The notes: generated by a model not told the origin, from the sequence alone. Counted from the stretch's first letter, positions 46,217 to 57,439 are shown. The stretch: 64,000 bases of DNA from Melanopsichium pennsylvanicum (GCA_900208305.1 OAPG01000001.1:806001-870000); one strand, 5' to 3'. Numbers and translations: made by a program.

Positions 46217-48379
46217 TTATGCCCATAAGACTTGAGTGGGGATGGGGAAGGATAGACAGTACATTTGTTTGTTTGGAGCAACATCTCGTACATAGTGTAT
46301 CTCCAGGCCTTGTGTATGTTGACCTTTGTCTCTTTTCAACCATTCATGGTTGACTTTGGACATGAATTCGGTTTGGGATGGAGTGGATTTGTATTTTGAA
46401 CAGTCCGGGTGCGAGGTGAGATAGTTTGACACCTCTTCTTTCTCTCCCAACCCATCACCGCCGTTGATATTGTTGTTGATTGAGGAAGAGAACTTCTTAA
46501 GACCTGCAAAAGTTTGTGGAGGAGGAAGGATAGGTTTGCACATCAGCCTGTACGGAGCATCGTTCAGGATGTTGAGAGCTTTGTTGGCACGATTAAGGAT
46601 ATCAAGTGCAGGTTGGAAAGGGTCTTTAGAAAAACAATGGACATGAACCATGGGTGACTTGTTAAACGATGAATCACTTGAACTTGTTCTAATCTCGAGC
46701 TCCTTTAAAAGATTTTGTTTCCCAACAACATCGGCAAGGTGAGTATAGGATCCAGAAAACGAATCCAAAAACTCCAATGCTGTAGCAGGAAGATTCATCA
46801 CAAAATGATCGATCATCTTCCTACCCTCCCATCGTTCAATTCCCGCCTCGGTAGAACTGATAATCGAATCGTCGATGGAAAGTCGGGAAGTGGCTTCGGC
46901 AAGGTGATGGTGGTCTGTAGCAGCTGCAGTAGGGTTATCCGCGGTGGTACGGGTGATATTGGTGGTTTTGGTGTTTGTGTCTGTGGATTTGGATGCTTGA
47001 CGAGCAGCGTGAGCTTTCCTTATTTGCTGTTGACGAGCTTTGACTGTCCTTCGACCAAACTCTCGCAATGATTCATCCTCCTTTTCCACCTCGTCCTTCC
47101 CATCGTAACCTTTGGGTCTTCCTTTGAAATTGCGCTTCCATGTTTCTTCCATGCTCCACCTAATAAACTCCCTTCCATCCATACACTTCGCTATTAAGCC
47201 TCCATCAAACCGGTCCTTGCCACCATCCCTGTCCTCATTCAATAACACCTTGTTCAGCGATCCGTTTTTGACCAAACTTTCATGAGATGAAGGATTAAGG
47301 TCATTCGCCAATACCCAAACCCCCCTCTTTGCGGCTGGAACCGCAAACGGCCCAACTCCAGCCATTACATCGCCCAAAACCTGGCCTGGTCTACATTTTT
47401 TAATCAACCGCATGTGTTCGGCGTGCAACCTCGAATTCCAGTAAACCGAACGGAAATCAAACTCGAAGCAACAATCGCTCTCGCTCACCTTAGCAACATA
47501 ATCCGGTTCGCCCGCCAAAAGTTCCATTTTGAAGAATCGAAACTCGGTATCGATCGTATCGAGCTTGTTGACCACCGTCCGAAGTGTGCTGGCATGTTTG
47601 GAGAGGATAACATGTCCAACAAGATAGCGGAAGGGTAGATAGATCTCGAGCAGGTTCAAATGGGCAATATGACCGACAATGGTGAATCCGGATGGAACGC
47701 CTTCGGTTTGTACGATGGATTTTGGGAGTAGGGCTTCGAGAATCTGGTCGGAGCTAACATGATCGTATCCGAATTCAATTGGGAAGCTTGTGATGAGTTC
47801 AAAGCCGTGCTTTTCAACGACCTCTAGGATGATGTTGGGTGTGGATGAGGAGGCTTCGACGTTTAGAAGTAGGATTCGTTGAGAAGGATCGTTATTCGGA
47901 TGAGGTTGAACATAGCGTACTCCAGAAACGTTGAATAGGTGCGGCATGATCTGCTCGTCCTTTGTCATAAGTGGTAGAGAGCGACCGGGTAGGCCAACGG
48001 CTTGAAGGTGAAGGGTAGTGGCGAATTGTGGTTTGATAGATTCAATGAGTTCAGCGGAACCAGACATGGAGGACAGTAGGGGTTCCGTGCCAGTGAGGCG
48101 AGGCACAGTGAGTGGAGGATTTACCGACAGCTTCTGCTGGCGCATGGCCGTACGTGACGTGGTCATGGCTGCTGACCGAGACGGCTGGTCTGTGGGAGAT
48201 GGCATTGCAAATGGGAGATTATGTGCGAAGCCAGGGTGGGAACGAGATGGCTGGGCCAGGAGGAAGGTGCTGATGCTCCTGTAATTCAAAGTAGTAGAAC
48301 GGATGCTTTTAGCAGAAGCGAGAGCTGAAACGTTTATGAGAAGAGTGGAAACCCGGCTTGCAATGCTTTCGACAAGCAT
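46217..48379 (-). CDS. TRM5: tRNA (guanine37-N1)-methyltransferase Trm5
   Basis: 720 residues. Trm5 makes m1G37 next to the anticodon in cytosolic and mitochondrial tRNAs, preventing frameshifts. Visible signs are MPHLFNVSGVRYVQPHPN-like N-terminal domain, YWNSRLHAEHMRLIKKCRPG, the AdoMet motif GVGPFAVPAAKRGVWVLAND near 335, and MNLPATALEFLDSF, the NLPxxA active-site motif. Length exceeds yeast Trm5 (499) because of a Lys/Thr-rich insert at about 440-500 and a longer N-terminus. The first ~50 residues from ATG 48379 (LASAKSIRSTTLNYRSISTF) look like a mitochondrial presequence; a second in-frame ATG at 48205 would give a shorter form. The frame is open 83 codons above ATG 48379 with Phe-rich non-conserved sequence, which I left out. 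Confidence 0.92.
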   Translation of the reverse strand: MLVESIASRVSTLLINVSALASAKSIRSTTLNYRSISTFLLAQPSRSHPGFAHNLPFAMPSPTDQPSRSAAMTTSRTAMRQQKLSVNPPLTVPRLTGTEPLLSSMSGSAELIESIKPQFATTLHLQAVGLPGRSLPLMTKDEQIMPHLFNVSGVRYVQPHPNNDPSQRILLLNVEASSSTPNIILEVVEKHGFELITSFPIEFGYDHVSSDQILEALLPKSIVQTEGVPSGFTIVGHIAHLNLLEIYLPFRYLVGHVILSKHASTLRTVVNKLDTIDTEFRFFKMELLAGEPDYVAKVSESDCCFEFDFRSVYWNSRLHAEHMRLIKKCRPGQVLGDVMAGVGPFAVPAAKRGVWVLANDLNPSSHESLVKNGSLNKVLLNEDRDGGKDRFDGGLIAKCMDGREFIRWSMEETWKRNFKGRPKGYDGKDEVEKEDESLREFGRRTVKARQQQIRKAHAARQASKSTDTNTKTTNITRTTADNPTAAATDHHHLAEATSRLSIDDSIISSTEAGIERWEGRKMIDHFVMNLPATALEFLDSFSGSYTHLADVVGKQNLLKELEIRTSSSDSSFNKSPMVHVHCFSKDPFQPALDILNRANKALNILNDAPYRLMCKPILPPPQTFAGLKKFSSSINNNINGGDGLGEKEEVSNYLTSHPDCSKYKSTPSQTEFMSKVNHEWLKRDKGQHTQGLEIHYVRDVAPNKQMYCLSFPIPTQVLWA

Positions 48380-48670
48380 GTATAGATGCTGCGTGTGTGA
48401 TGTTGAGTTAACAAGTCTTCTTTTTGCCGTGTTCGAGGACAGAAGAGCCTGGTGGTGGTGGTACGTATGCAAGGAATAAGTCTGCACTTTACTCAACCAC
48501 AATTTGGAGCAAGAAAACGAAAAAAAAAATAAAAATAAAAAAATAGAAGAATCTCGCCAAGAAGTGAAGTTCCAACTTCCGCATTCCGACTCGATCCATT
48601 CACAATTCTCCACATACACTTGCAGCATGTCGTTAATAAGTGTATTCCAGGAATATGCTTGAGATTGCTT

Positions 48671-49690
48671 CTAATCGTCGAGATCGAGGTCGAGCTCAGG
48701 ACTCCACAGCACAAGCCTATTACTAAACATGTATCGGCTGAAAACAAGGTACAGCCATCTAAACCACTCGAGTTGAGTTTGGTGCTTTAACATCGCTTGC
48801 ACCCCTCTCACATACTGCTGTGGACTTGCCAGTATGTGGATATCTTGTGCTGGTTTGAACTCCATCGCCTTTCCCTCTTCCTTCACAGCGACTGGCGGAT
48901 GACCTGAGTATGTGATGGTTTCCCACACCGCAAAAGGGACAGAATTATACTTCTCCCAAATCTCCAGCGAGGGAAGGACGTAGAGCGGCAAGTTGCGTGC
49001 AACAGCCAGGTCTCGAGTACCATTATAAGTTGCCATATGATTCACATGTCCGCTGACCCCACCTTTGTCAAAGGTAACCAGAGCTTCGACAGGAGTGGAA
49101 AGAGAGTCGATATGCTTTGCAACCACTTTCGAAATGTAATTGATTGGCCAGAGAGAATCCATCGAATCTTCAAGTTTCGCATCGTCCAAGTATTTGACTC
49201 TTGTAGCTGGAACTCCAAGCTCTTGATAGCTTGCGTACAGCTCCTGAACCCTCTTTGATCCTAATCCTGCTGCGTTTCCAGTTGACAAACATAATGCGGA
49301 CACCACCGTCCCCGCAGCAGTCAATGCTTGGATCGCGGGGGCGAAAAACATGGCCTCGTCGTCCGGGTGTGCTGTGATGAGCAGAATAGAGGAAGGAAGC
49401 ATGCGTATCGAGCCATCGTGATAGAGGTGCTGGTCGGAGGATGTGATCCGAAAGCCTGAGATCGCGAATTGAGCCAAAATCGAAATGACGATGAGGAGGA
49501 GGAAGAATTGCGGGCGAGGAATCGCGCCTCGCAGCATTTCGACCGGGTGTTGGGGACGATCCGCCATTGTGGAGGTGACAAAGGCGATGGTGATGAGGAG
49601 AAACCAGACAAGATAAGCGGGCACAGTGCTGTTGGTGGTGGAAAGTGCAAAGGAGGAACAGTAGCGGCCGGTTGAACGACATAGAGTCAT
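48671..49690 (-). CDS. GPI12: N-acetylglucosaminyl-phosphatidylinositol de-N-acetylase (PIG-L/Gpi12)
   Basis: 339 residues. PIG-L/Gpi12 performs the second step of GPI-anchor synthesis on the cytosolic face of the ER, removing acetate from GlcNAc-PI. The metal-binding motif AHPDDEAMFF is at about 106-115 and the second one, GHVNHMATYNG, near 205. The order LLITAHPDDE ... LCLSTGNAAGLGSKRVQEL is the family pattern. There is a hydrophobic segment at about 55-72 (FFLLLIVISILAQFAISGF), the expected N-terminal anchor. A second hydrophobic stretch precedes it, so an alternative start at Met42 (MADRPQHP) would leave a single anchor, as in most relatives. It is on the same strand as TRM5, 291 bp upstream. 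Confidence 0.93.
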   Translation of the reverse strand: MTLCRSTGRYCSSFALSTTNSTVPAYLVWFLLITIAFVTSTMADRPQHPVEMLRGAIPRPQFFLLLIVISILAQFAISGFRITSSDQHLYHDGSIRMLPSSILLITAHPDDEAMFFAPAIQALTAAGTVVSALCLSTGNAAGLGSKRVQELYASYQELGVPATRVKYLDDAKLEDSMDSLWPINYISKVVAKHIDSLSTPVEALVTFDKGGVSGHVNHMATYNGTRDLAVARNLPLYVLPSLEIWEKYNSVPFAVWETITYSGHPPVAVKEEGKAMEFKPAQDIHILASPQQYVRGVQAMLKHQTQLEWFRWLYLVFSRYMFSNRLVLWSPELDLDLDD

Positions 49691-52600
49691 GAACGTTTCT
49701 TATCCAAGAGTCATTATTATCTGTGAGGTTTGGCACGAGCAGGAACGTGCGCCGCACAGAGATGATTTTCCCGCCGATGAAGGCTGTTTATAGCAAAAGT
49801 GTAACACATTAATCAATCTTTCTTTTCAGCACTGTTTCGTGTTGCGCCCTTTGGCCAGACCACTTTGGATCTTGGTGTCTGTTCAAAGCCGTCTTAACAC
49901 AAGCATGCTAGTGAGCTAATTTTCATGTGCTATCAAGCTACGTGCGCTCCCGGAACAGGCAGGATCGGTCCAAGTCAGATGTGGCCGACTCTAAAATACA
50001 GATCTGGTTCTGGGCTGCAAGCCCCTCGATCTCGCATCTTTCCAACATGGCCCATTTGAAGCTTCGTCATGCCTAACAGTCACAATGTTGCCAATCCCGA
50101 GTTTGTGCGATGTGGGAGACTGATTCAGACATGGTAGGTGTAGGATCTTATCCTGGCCAAAAGCTACGCCCAATATCGCAGTCATGATAGGATCAAAACG
50201 AGCTGAGCATCGTCAGAGCTCTGCCCTGATTGCCCAGTTTCCAATATTCCAGCTCTGAGAGCATGAGGAGCAAAGATCGATCAAAGATACCATAGCCTTA
50301 TAAGTGAAGGTGTGTACTCATCAACCGATATTTGGATGCGCTTTGGGCCGACAATACAAGGGGAAGAGGCAGAATTGAGGTTGGTCACCGTCCTAAGCGA
50401 ATTGAGCATGCGGAGCTCTGTTCAAGTGAAGATTTGGGTGGATGGATTTGAAAGGGAATCCAGTGTGAAGCTCGCTTGCAGTCATCTTGCGAGGGAGACA
50501 GGATTGTTTGTTCGGCAGAACATTTCGCGGGTGCAGCCCGGCTTGTTCTCGCATCGAATCTGTTCTTGCATGAGGTCCTTCCATAAGTTTGCACGATGGC
50601 AGCTACGCCTGGGTTGGGCCGTGCTCCGAGCGAATGTGCGAGCTTTATCAGCCAGCACGAGAATGAAATCGACATCGGCTGTCCGGAATTTTCGGCAAAT
50701 GATGATCGGGTTTTGTGACAACGTCTCTCTAGCCGACTTTGTGCCATAGCAAGTTGGATCACAACTGCAGATGCAGTAGGCAGGACAACAGGGTTGTACC
50801 TCCTTTCTCAGCTTGAACGTTCAGACCATCATACAGAGATGTCAGTTCCAATTCATTTGCGGAATTGCATAAGCTGATACTTAATTACAGTAAATAATGT
50901 GTGAGGTTGGCAAGATGCATGATAAGATGACAGCAAAAGCCTCTTGCCAGCGATTGCTTCTGCTTGTCGCTATGTGGCAGCAGAATCAGTCAGCAAGCGA
51001 AAAATTTGATGGCTCGCTTGCTCGCTTGCTCGCTTCAATGCCCCCAACCTGTTGCTCATCCCGTCAAAATCTGTTTGTGACAGACAACTAATCAGCTGTC
51101 AAAACCAAAAATAAATAAGGGCGCTCGCTTAGAGATTGGTTAATACCCGTAACTCCCCTTCCACTTTCCTCTGTTCCCTGGTGAGTTTTTTTTTTTTAAT
51201 TAATAAAATCCAATTTTGATTCGAGGGAATTTTACCGGGGAGTCACTTCAGAGAATTTAGTTGATTCTGAAAAGTGGGGTCTATGGAACAGCTCTGGAAA
51301 AAGCATGCAACATGTGGATTAATTACATTTGTCCAATGTCCTTTCTACAGTAGACGGGTCAATTTTCAATCAGAAAAAAGGAATAAAATTCGGAGCTTCA
51401 TGCACGTCGAGCTCCGCGCAGACCGACGCCGCTGTTGGCCTCTGTTGCCCAGCACTAAAAGTTTGGTTGTCCCCCTCTCGACTCGTTCAAGCAGAAAGAG
51501 GTCGAGACTGGCTGAATAGTACACTAGCATGCATCAATCAATACTAGCTACGCCGATTGAAACTTGTCAAGGCTTGTTTGTGTCTATGTCTCAGTATTTG
51601 ACCGTACAAGACCGACCATATTCAACCTTGGCCCCAACCAGCACATTCGTCGTCTCTTGCATATATGGTTCACTCAGGAGTTCATCGAGGTCGATATTGC
51701 CGCTGTCCGAAAGACATCTCCTTCATGATCATGGTCGAAATACTTGATCAGCCTCACAAAGCATCAATCATGCTGTCATTGACTGTACTGTATTGTACCT
51801 ATATTCTGAAATCACCAACTCACACGAGCTGCATGAGAGACCACCTGAACTATCAGCCCTGTCAAGTATCCCACAGCCGCACTGCTCCACTTTCGCAAGT
51901 CTCGATTCGCTTCTTCCCATCAACTTCCCCGTCCCGACCTTGCATCTCGCTTTACTCCGCTCCCACTTTCTCGCTATCCTCTCAAAAGTCGTTTCCCTGT
52001 CTTGTCTTTGCGACTCATCCGCGCTCCCGCTTGACTGACTGCCTGCTGGCTTTCCATCACAGACTGATTGACTACCAGCTGTCCCTAGCTCTCTGCATCG
52101 CTTCGTATCCTTCTGAATCGCTCGAGTCTCGTGCATTGTTATCGCTTCTCCGCACAAAATAATAGAAGGACGTCCTTACTTCATCTCGGACCCTCGTCCC
52201 CCTCCCCACCCTTCCGTCTTTGCTTTCATCACTTTACGCACTCTACACAATTGCCACGTCAGCGCCTTCTCAATCAACTCCACTACTCAACGACAACAAC
52301 ATCCATTCTATTCATCCCACTGTGGACAATCGCAACCCATTCGAACTCGACTTGTTCACTCGAACAAGACGCAAGAATTCTCTTTCAAGCCTCGAATCAA
52401 ATTATTTCGAGCTCCAACAGCTTCTTGGCGCATCGTACAGCATTAGGCAGCCTTGCGTCCCACTCGCACCAAACTGCAAAGCCACGGGTGCACCTTTCCG
52501 CCACCCTTTGTCCCACCAACACAAGCGCCCTGGTCACTAACTTAACTAGCACACGAGCCCCGAGTGCCACACACAGACAATCTCCTACAGGTGATTTGCT

Positions 52601-52734
52601 GGACGAGTGCTCGAGCCTTCGCAGCGCATTGGAATTGCTTGTTTGCGGACATTAATCTCGCTTGACCCTGTGTCCAGAAGATTCTATCACTCAGACCTAA
52701 AAAGCAGCCACTTTGACTTGTATCATACCACGTA
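49691..52734. other. 3-kb gene-poor region upstream of GPI12 and the 892-aa gene
   Basis: Divergent promoters at both ends. A triple 8-bp repeat (GCTCGCTT) is at 51012-51035, a T tract at about 51186-51197, and the last ~600 bp are pyrimidine-rich on the plus strand, probably the leader of the 892-aa gene. Overlapping frames of 125-145 codons on both strands at 50312-50762 and plus-strand frames of 165-174 codons at 51665-52655 carry no recognisable domain, and I do not call them genes. Confidence 0.5.
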
Positions 52735-55413
52735 ATGTCAGCAATAGAACAAAAAGCTGAGGCCTTTTGCTCTCCGACTTCTCTCAGCAATACTGCCGAG
52801 ATTGTCACCGCACAGAAAGTGTCTCGCAAGCTGGCACACGCCGCTCCTATCGCGCACTACCGAAATCACTTCAGGTCCAACTCTGTCGAACTTCGCAAAC
52901 ACACGCAGTCCAAGGAATCAAACAACCCTGCTAGCGTCGTTGCGATAATTGGCTCTCCACGATTCATGCCTTCCCCCGTACCTCCGCCCACTTCGGCGCT
53001 TCCTCCGACACCAGGCGTCAGCGCTGTCACTTTGCCCACTCTCGGCGGCCACGACGAACTTTCCCATCGGCGTAGCAATGGCAGTTCGTACGCCGCTCCT
53101 AGCATTCTGTCCCGAAGTATCCGCAAGATGTTCCGTCACCTCAGCGCAGGATTGACTCCAGAGGAGCACTCTGAACTCGTCCAAAAGGTGCTTACAGATC
53201 TTCGTCCAGCGCACGCCTCGACTACGGTTCTGCCTTTCTCCCGTGCCTCGAGGCCAAACAGCAAGGTCTCTCACACCCGCTCCAACAAGATGTCTTTCTT
53301 CAATTCCAACGAGGCTGTCAAGGACGTCGCTAATACCAAGACGGCTGGAAAGCGTCTCAGTGCTTCCTCGCAAGGCACTGGCAGCAGCAGCAGCCGCCAG
53401 TCCAGCGATGAAAAGCTCGGCACATCGCAGATTACCTCTACCACTTTAGACCCATCTACGCCTCAGCTCAGCCGGAGTCGATCTCCAACTCCCACCACTT
53501 CTGTTAACGAGATGAGCCGCAATGATACCAAGGAGAAAGTCAAAGGTCCCGAGATCGCTACCGGTCAGGTCATTGTCGATGATGAGAAGGCTACTCTCTC
53601 GCCCAAGGATGCACTCGAGAGTCTTCGGGTATTGGAGAACACTTTTGAACGCTCTAATCCAAACTCGCCTTTGGAAGCCACTTTTACGAAGGACTCGACA
53701 TTCTCTCAGACCACCGCCGTTGCCTCGCCCACTAAAAATGCTGCCGAGACCCAGGAAGCATCCGTTGCCTTTTCCAACACGGGTGGTTCTGTCTCTCCTC
53801 CTCCTCGAAGCAAGCGCAGCAGTTCGTACCGCAAGTCGGTGCCTACTCTCGGAGAGCTCACTAACGGCGGCAAAAAGGCGCAAGGTATCTCGTCTCAGTC
53901 TTCCTCTACTGCATCCTCCGTCCGCACCTCATCACCCTCAAGTGCAGACATGGAAACGCCCAGCTGGATTGTTTCACTCACTACCCTGGAAGCGATCCGC
54001 GTGCTTGCTTTCCAGCAAGGCGAAAGCGTCGGTACACAATCTGGGTTGTCAAAATCTTCAGCCATCCCCGCCGAAACATCTGCATCTACAAACGAAGTGA
54101 GCGCATTGCGATACGCCCTCAACTTCACATTGAACCGCGCAGACAAGCTCGCAGAGGCACTCAACAGGGCCACTGAGGAAAAGACCAAGGTTGAAAGCGA
54201 GCTCGAGATCTTGAGGCGCAACGTTCTTTCCATGTTAGGGAGCAAACCCATGTTTGTGGCCTCCTCTTCGCCGCAAAGCTGCTACGAAAGCAATGGCTCG
54301 AGACAACGTATGAATGAGGACGACGACATTGCGGAGAAAGAGAAAGATGCGGATCACCATGTCGAGGTCGCCGGTTCAACCAAATCTGTTCCTGCTTCTG
54401 CTACCCGACAGCACGATGCTTTATCCCGATCCAACAGCGTCGACACCACCGCTGCTGCTGCCACCGTTTCTCGGCCTCTTCGAGCAGGTGATACTCCTCG
54501 AGCCGCACCTTCGACTACCAATGTCACTGTGCCGGCTAAATCGTCTGGAGGAGTATCCATTGCGAGTCTTCGTAAAAATCTCCCTTTTACCAATGTTGCC
54601 GCTTCCGCTGATGCTCAACGATACGCGCCTTCTTCCCGCAAAGGTCCGTCCGTTGATGGAGAAGAATACGGGTGCCAGCCTGAACAAGACGGTGAGGATG
54701 AAGATGAGGATGATGAATTCGACATGTATCCCTTTGGTGCACCTATCCGCAAAGCACCATCTGCTCAGCCCGGTTTGTCCATGACCGACTTCCTCAACGC
54801 ATCGAGAATGTCGAACGCCGAGATTGCAGAACGTGACGCTAGGATGGAACTCGAAAGGGAAGATAGCAGTGCGATTACGGACTTTCACAGTGCTGCCTCA
54901 TCTACATCTTCGCATGCACCTCTGTACAAGCCGTCATCGATGCGATCGCTCGATCCGCACCGAAGAGGCTTTTTCAAAGGTATCACCAAACTTGTCGATC
55001 AGGAAAGAGCAAAACATACCAGTCGTAGAACTTTGCTCATTTCACGACCATCATTAGCATCTCTATCACCAAAAACCACAACATTAATTTCGAGAAGCAA
55101 CGGTGGTATAGCTCGATCAACTCCCTCGACCAATCTGCGCAACAGTAAGGGCAATGGGTTCACACTTGCTTATGAGGAAAAATTGATCATCCCAAACTAC
55201 CTTGGTACTACTCCTAGCGCCATTTTAGGTGCAAGGTCCAACGAGACGAGGCAAAAGACAGCTTCGGTAACGAGCGACTTGAGCGAGAGTTTTGAAAGGC
55301 AAAGTTTGCGAGAGGCAAGGATGAGGGTTGGGCAAAAGCAACAAAAGAGAGAAGGAGCAGAAAAATGGAGTGGCAGTGAGGCTCACAGAGGGTTGGCTAT
55401 CCCGCTTATTTGA
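52735..55413 (+). CDS. Orphan Ser-rich protein with one coiled coil
   Basis: 892 residues, no family recognised. Long Ser/Thr/Pro-rich stretches suggest disorder and phosphorylation. Two better-ordered blocks stand out: about 115-160 (SRSIRKMFRHLSAGLTPEEH and following), and about 405-500, with PSWIVSLTTLEAIRVLAFQQG followed by a heptad-like helix (RADKLAEALNRATEEKTKVE and onwards). An acidic segment near 650-665 (EQDGEDEDEDDEFDMYPFG) precedes a MTDFLNASRMSNAEIAERDA block. A C-terminal block around 740-830 has RRGFFKGITKLVDQERAK. No signal peptide or membrane helix is seen. The first in-frame ATG is at 52735. It is convergent with TRP2, 375 bp apart. Confidence 0.78.
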   Translation: MSAIEQKAEAFCSPTSLSNTAEIVTAQKVSRKLAHAAPIAHYRNHFRSNSVELRKHTQSKESNNPASVVAIIGSPRFMPSPVPPPTSALPPTPGVSAVTLPTLGGHDELSHRRSNGSSYAAPSILSRSIRKMFRHLSAGLTPEEHSELVQKVLTDLRPAHASTTVLPFSRASRPNSKVSHTRSNKMSFFNSNEAVKDVANTKTAGKRLSASSQGTGSSSSRQSSDEKLGTSQITSTTLDPSTPQLSRSRSPTPTTSVNEMSRNDTKEKVKGPEIATGQVIVDDEKATLSPKDALESLRVLENTFERSNPNSPLEATFTKDSTFSQTTAVASPTKNAAETQEASVAFSNTGGSVSPPPRSKRSSSYRKSVPTLGELTNGGKKAQGISSQSSSTASSVRTSSPSSADMETPSWIVSLTTLEAIRVLAFQQGESVGTQSGLSKSSAIPAETSASTNEVSALRYALNFTLNRADKLAEALNRATEEKTKVESELEILRRNVLSMLGSKPMFVASSSPQSCYESNGSRQRMNEDDDIAEKEKDADHHVEVAGSTKSVPASATRQHDALSRSNSVDTTAAAATVSRPLRAGDTPRAAPSTTNVTVPAKSSGGVSIASLRKNLPFTNVAASADAQRYAPSSRKGPSVDGEEYGCQPEQDGEDEDEDDEFDMYPFGAPIRKAPSAQPGLSMTDFLNASRMSNAEIAERDARMELEREDSSAITDFHSAASSTSSHAPLYKPSSMRSLDPHRRGFFKGITKLVDQERAKHTSRRTLLISRPSLASLSPKTTTLISRSNGGIARSTPSTNLRNSKGNGFTLAYEEKLIIPNYLGTTPSAILGARSNETRQKTASVTSDLSESFERQSLREARMRVGQKQQKREGAEKWSGSEAHRGLAIPLI

Positions 55414-55788
55414 TTTCGTTTTTCATTCCGGGAATTTCAGTCTGAATGTACAGCAGACCAGACACTAACTTTCCTTTGGTTGGTTCGCTTTGGTTCATGC
55501 TCATTATACTATTTAGTGATCAGGGCTTGGTGATATCACAATACACTTTCGTCAGCAATCGAACTCGTTCCACATCGTGCGCCGTGCGAAGTCCAAGGAA
55601 ACTTTGCGCACATGCTGTATCTTCTCGAGCTTCTAATTGAGACGCAACTGAGGCTCCAACAAAAACACACATACACAGAGCAATGAGGATGCGACACATG
55701 GATGAGGATGCAAGCCAAGTTCTGTCTCGGATGTATCAGTTTTGTACTTACAAACAGTGACACATCTAGTGCAGCCACATGTGGATCA
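55414..55788. other. Convergent intergenic region between the 892-aa gene and TRP2
   Basis: 375 bp of 3' flanks. No gene, repeat or RNA is seen. Confidence 0.55.
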
Positions 55789-57439
55789 TCACTTGGCCTT
55801 CTCCTGAGCGAGATAATACTCCTCTGCCTGACTGATACATCTGATGTTGGCACCCAACTTGTTGATCGTCTCTATGTATTCATCCTCCTCCACGCTATCG
55901 TAGACGATTCCGCCCCCTGCCTGGAGGTAAGCATAACCATCCTTGAACGTCATGGTCCTGATGGCGATACACACGTCCATCTCTTTATCCGCAAAGTCGA
56001 TCCTACCCACCGCACCTGCGTAAACTCCTCTTTTTTCCTTCTCCAACTCACTCACCAATTCGATGGCTCGGATCTTGGGAGCACCACTCACCGTTCCTGC
56101 TGGGAATATACTTCGCAATGCATCGAACCTACTCTTTCCTTGCCTCAATTGACCGGTGATCCTCGAAGTAAGGTGCATGACGTGGGAAAATTTTTCAACT
56201 TGCATAAACGACTCTACCTGGGTGGTGGATGGATCGCAAACACGGTTAATATCGTTCCTAGCCAAATCCACAAGCATAACGTGCTCTGCTTGATCCTTGG
56301 TACTCCCCGCCAATTGTGATGCCAACTCTTCATCTTCTTTGTCACTTCCACCCCTTTTCACGGTACCTGCAATAGCGTGTACCGCAACTTTACCTTTTTC
56401 AATCTTGCACAGCGTCTCAGGACTCGCTCCAACCAGTTGACAATCGCCACAATCCACATAGAACATGTACGGAGAGGGGTTGACCTGACGCAAATGACGG
56501 TAGCAGTTGAATGCATGCAAGGTTGTACGGCGAGTCAAACGTTGAGATGGGACTGCCTGAATGATGTCGCCCTTGACAATGTTTTTACGAAGGCTAGTGA
56601 CAAACCCTTCGTAGCCGCTTTTGCCGACGTTGGAAATTGCCTCCTGACCAGGAAGGATGGGTGGCTGTTCAGGCATAGGAGTAGCGCTGGTAGTCAGGGT
56701 CTGAACGAGCTTGTTGACCTTGTCTTGAGCCTTTGCGTAGAGTGCTTGGATGTCGGCTGGGGTAGCCTTGCCAGCAAGATCCGAGGGAAGGTGCACGTGA
56801 GATACGCAGCGAACAGTGCTAAAGACGTGATCAAAGACGATCAACGAGTCAGCGACCATGAATACGCTTTCTGGAATTCCAAGTATGTCCTTCAGATCGC
56901 GCTTTGTCCTGGGTTCAAAGTACTGCACGCAATCGTAGCTGATGTAGCCAATAGCACCACCGGTGAATGTGGGCAAACCTTGAACAGGAATATACTTGTA
57001 AGGACTAAGTTCCTTTTCGATGGCGAGCAATGGATCTCCCTCGGCGTCGAGACCAGGTCCAGTGCGGACGATCTTGAGAGGGTCTGAGCCGATAAAAGAG
57101 TAGCGTCCAATCTTTTCTCCGCCCGTGACCGACTCGAAGAGGAAGGAACGACGTTTGGTATCTGCCCCATTGGAAAGTTTGAGATACGCAGTCACAGGCG
57201 TGAGAAGGTCAGAAGGGAGGGAGGTGTAGACGGGGATGATGTTGCCGACGGGCGAAGGGGAGAGGAGGGCGGATTGGACCTCCGAGAGTGTTGGTTTAAG
57301 TTCGTGCTGCGCGATGTGATCCATTATGATTGAGCAGAGAGAGGATCGCGGAGGGACAGAAAGGAGAGGTGGAAATCAGTCAGGCTGTGGGCTAGATAGG
57401 GCAAAAGGATAGTCGACAAACATGACTTACCAAAGCCAT
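55789..57439 (-). CDS. TRP2: Anthranilate synthase component I (one probable short intron)
   Basis: This enzyme turns chorismate plus ammonia/glutamine into anthranilate, the first step of tryptophan synthesis; it is the target of Trp feedback. [19 protein letters not shown] near 40-60 corresponds to the Trp-binding LLES element. Chorismate-site motifs follow: [69 protein letters not shown], and [14 protein letters not shown] near the C-terminus. Two starts are possible. Without splicing, ATG 57324 gives 511 residues. With splicing, ATG 57437-57439 in strong context (ACCATGGCTTTG) is followed at once by a GTAAGT donor; joining to the AG at 57307-57308 keeps frame and gives MAL-HELKP, 508 residues. 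I favour the spliced form, so coordinates include the first exon. Confidence 0.94.
57307..57430 (-). other. Probable TRP2 intron (124 bp) after a 9-base coding exon
   Basis: On the minus strand the donor is GTAAGT directly after ATG-GCT-TTG. A branch-like CTGACTGAT and a pyrimidine-rich stretch follow, and the first AG after the branch is in GCGCAG, immediately before CAC (His). Phase is 0 on both sides. Sequence evidence only. Confidence 0.6.

Noticed and set aside
50312..50762. Overlapping 145-codon (+) and 125-codon (-) frames in the 3-kb gap
   Set aside because: Both lack any domain, signal or compositional hallmark of a protein, and each overlaps the other almost completely; no convincing start context.
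52131..52655. 174-codon plus-strand frame just before the 892-aa gene
   Set aside because: Ser/Thr/His-rich translation typical of pyrimidine-rich leader DNA; ends before the ATG of the real gene and has no recognisable block.
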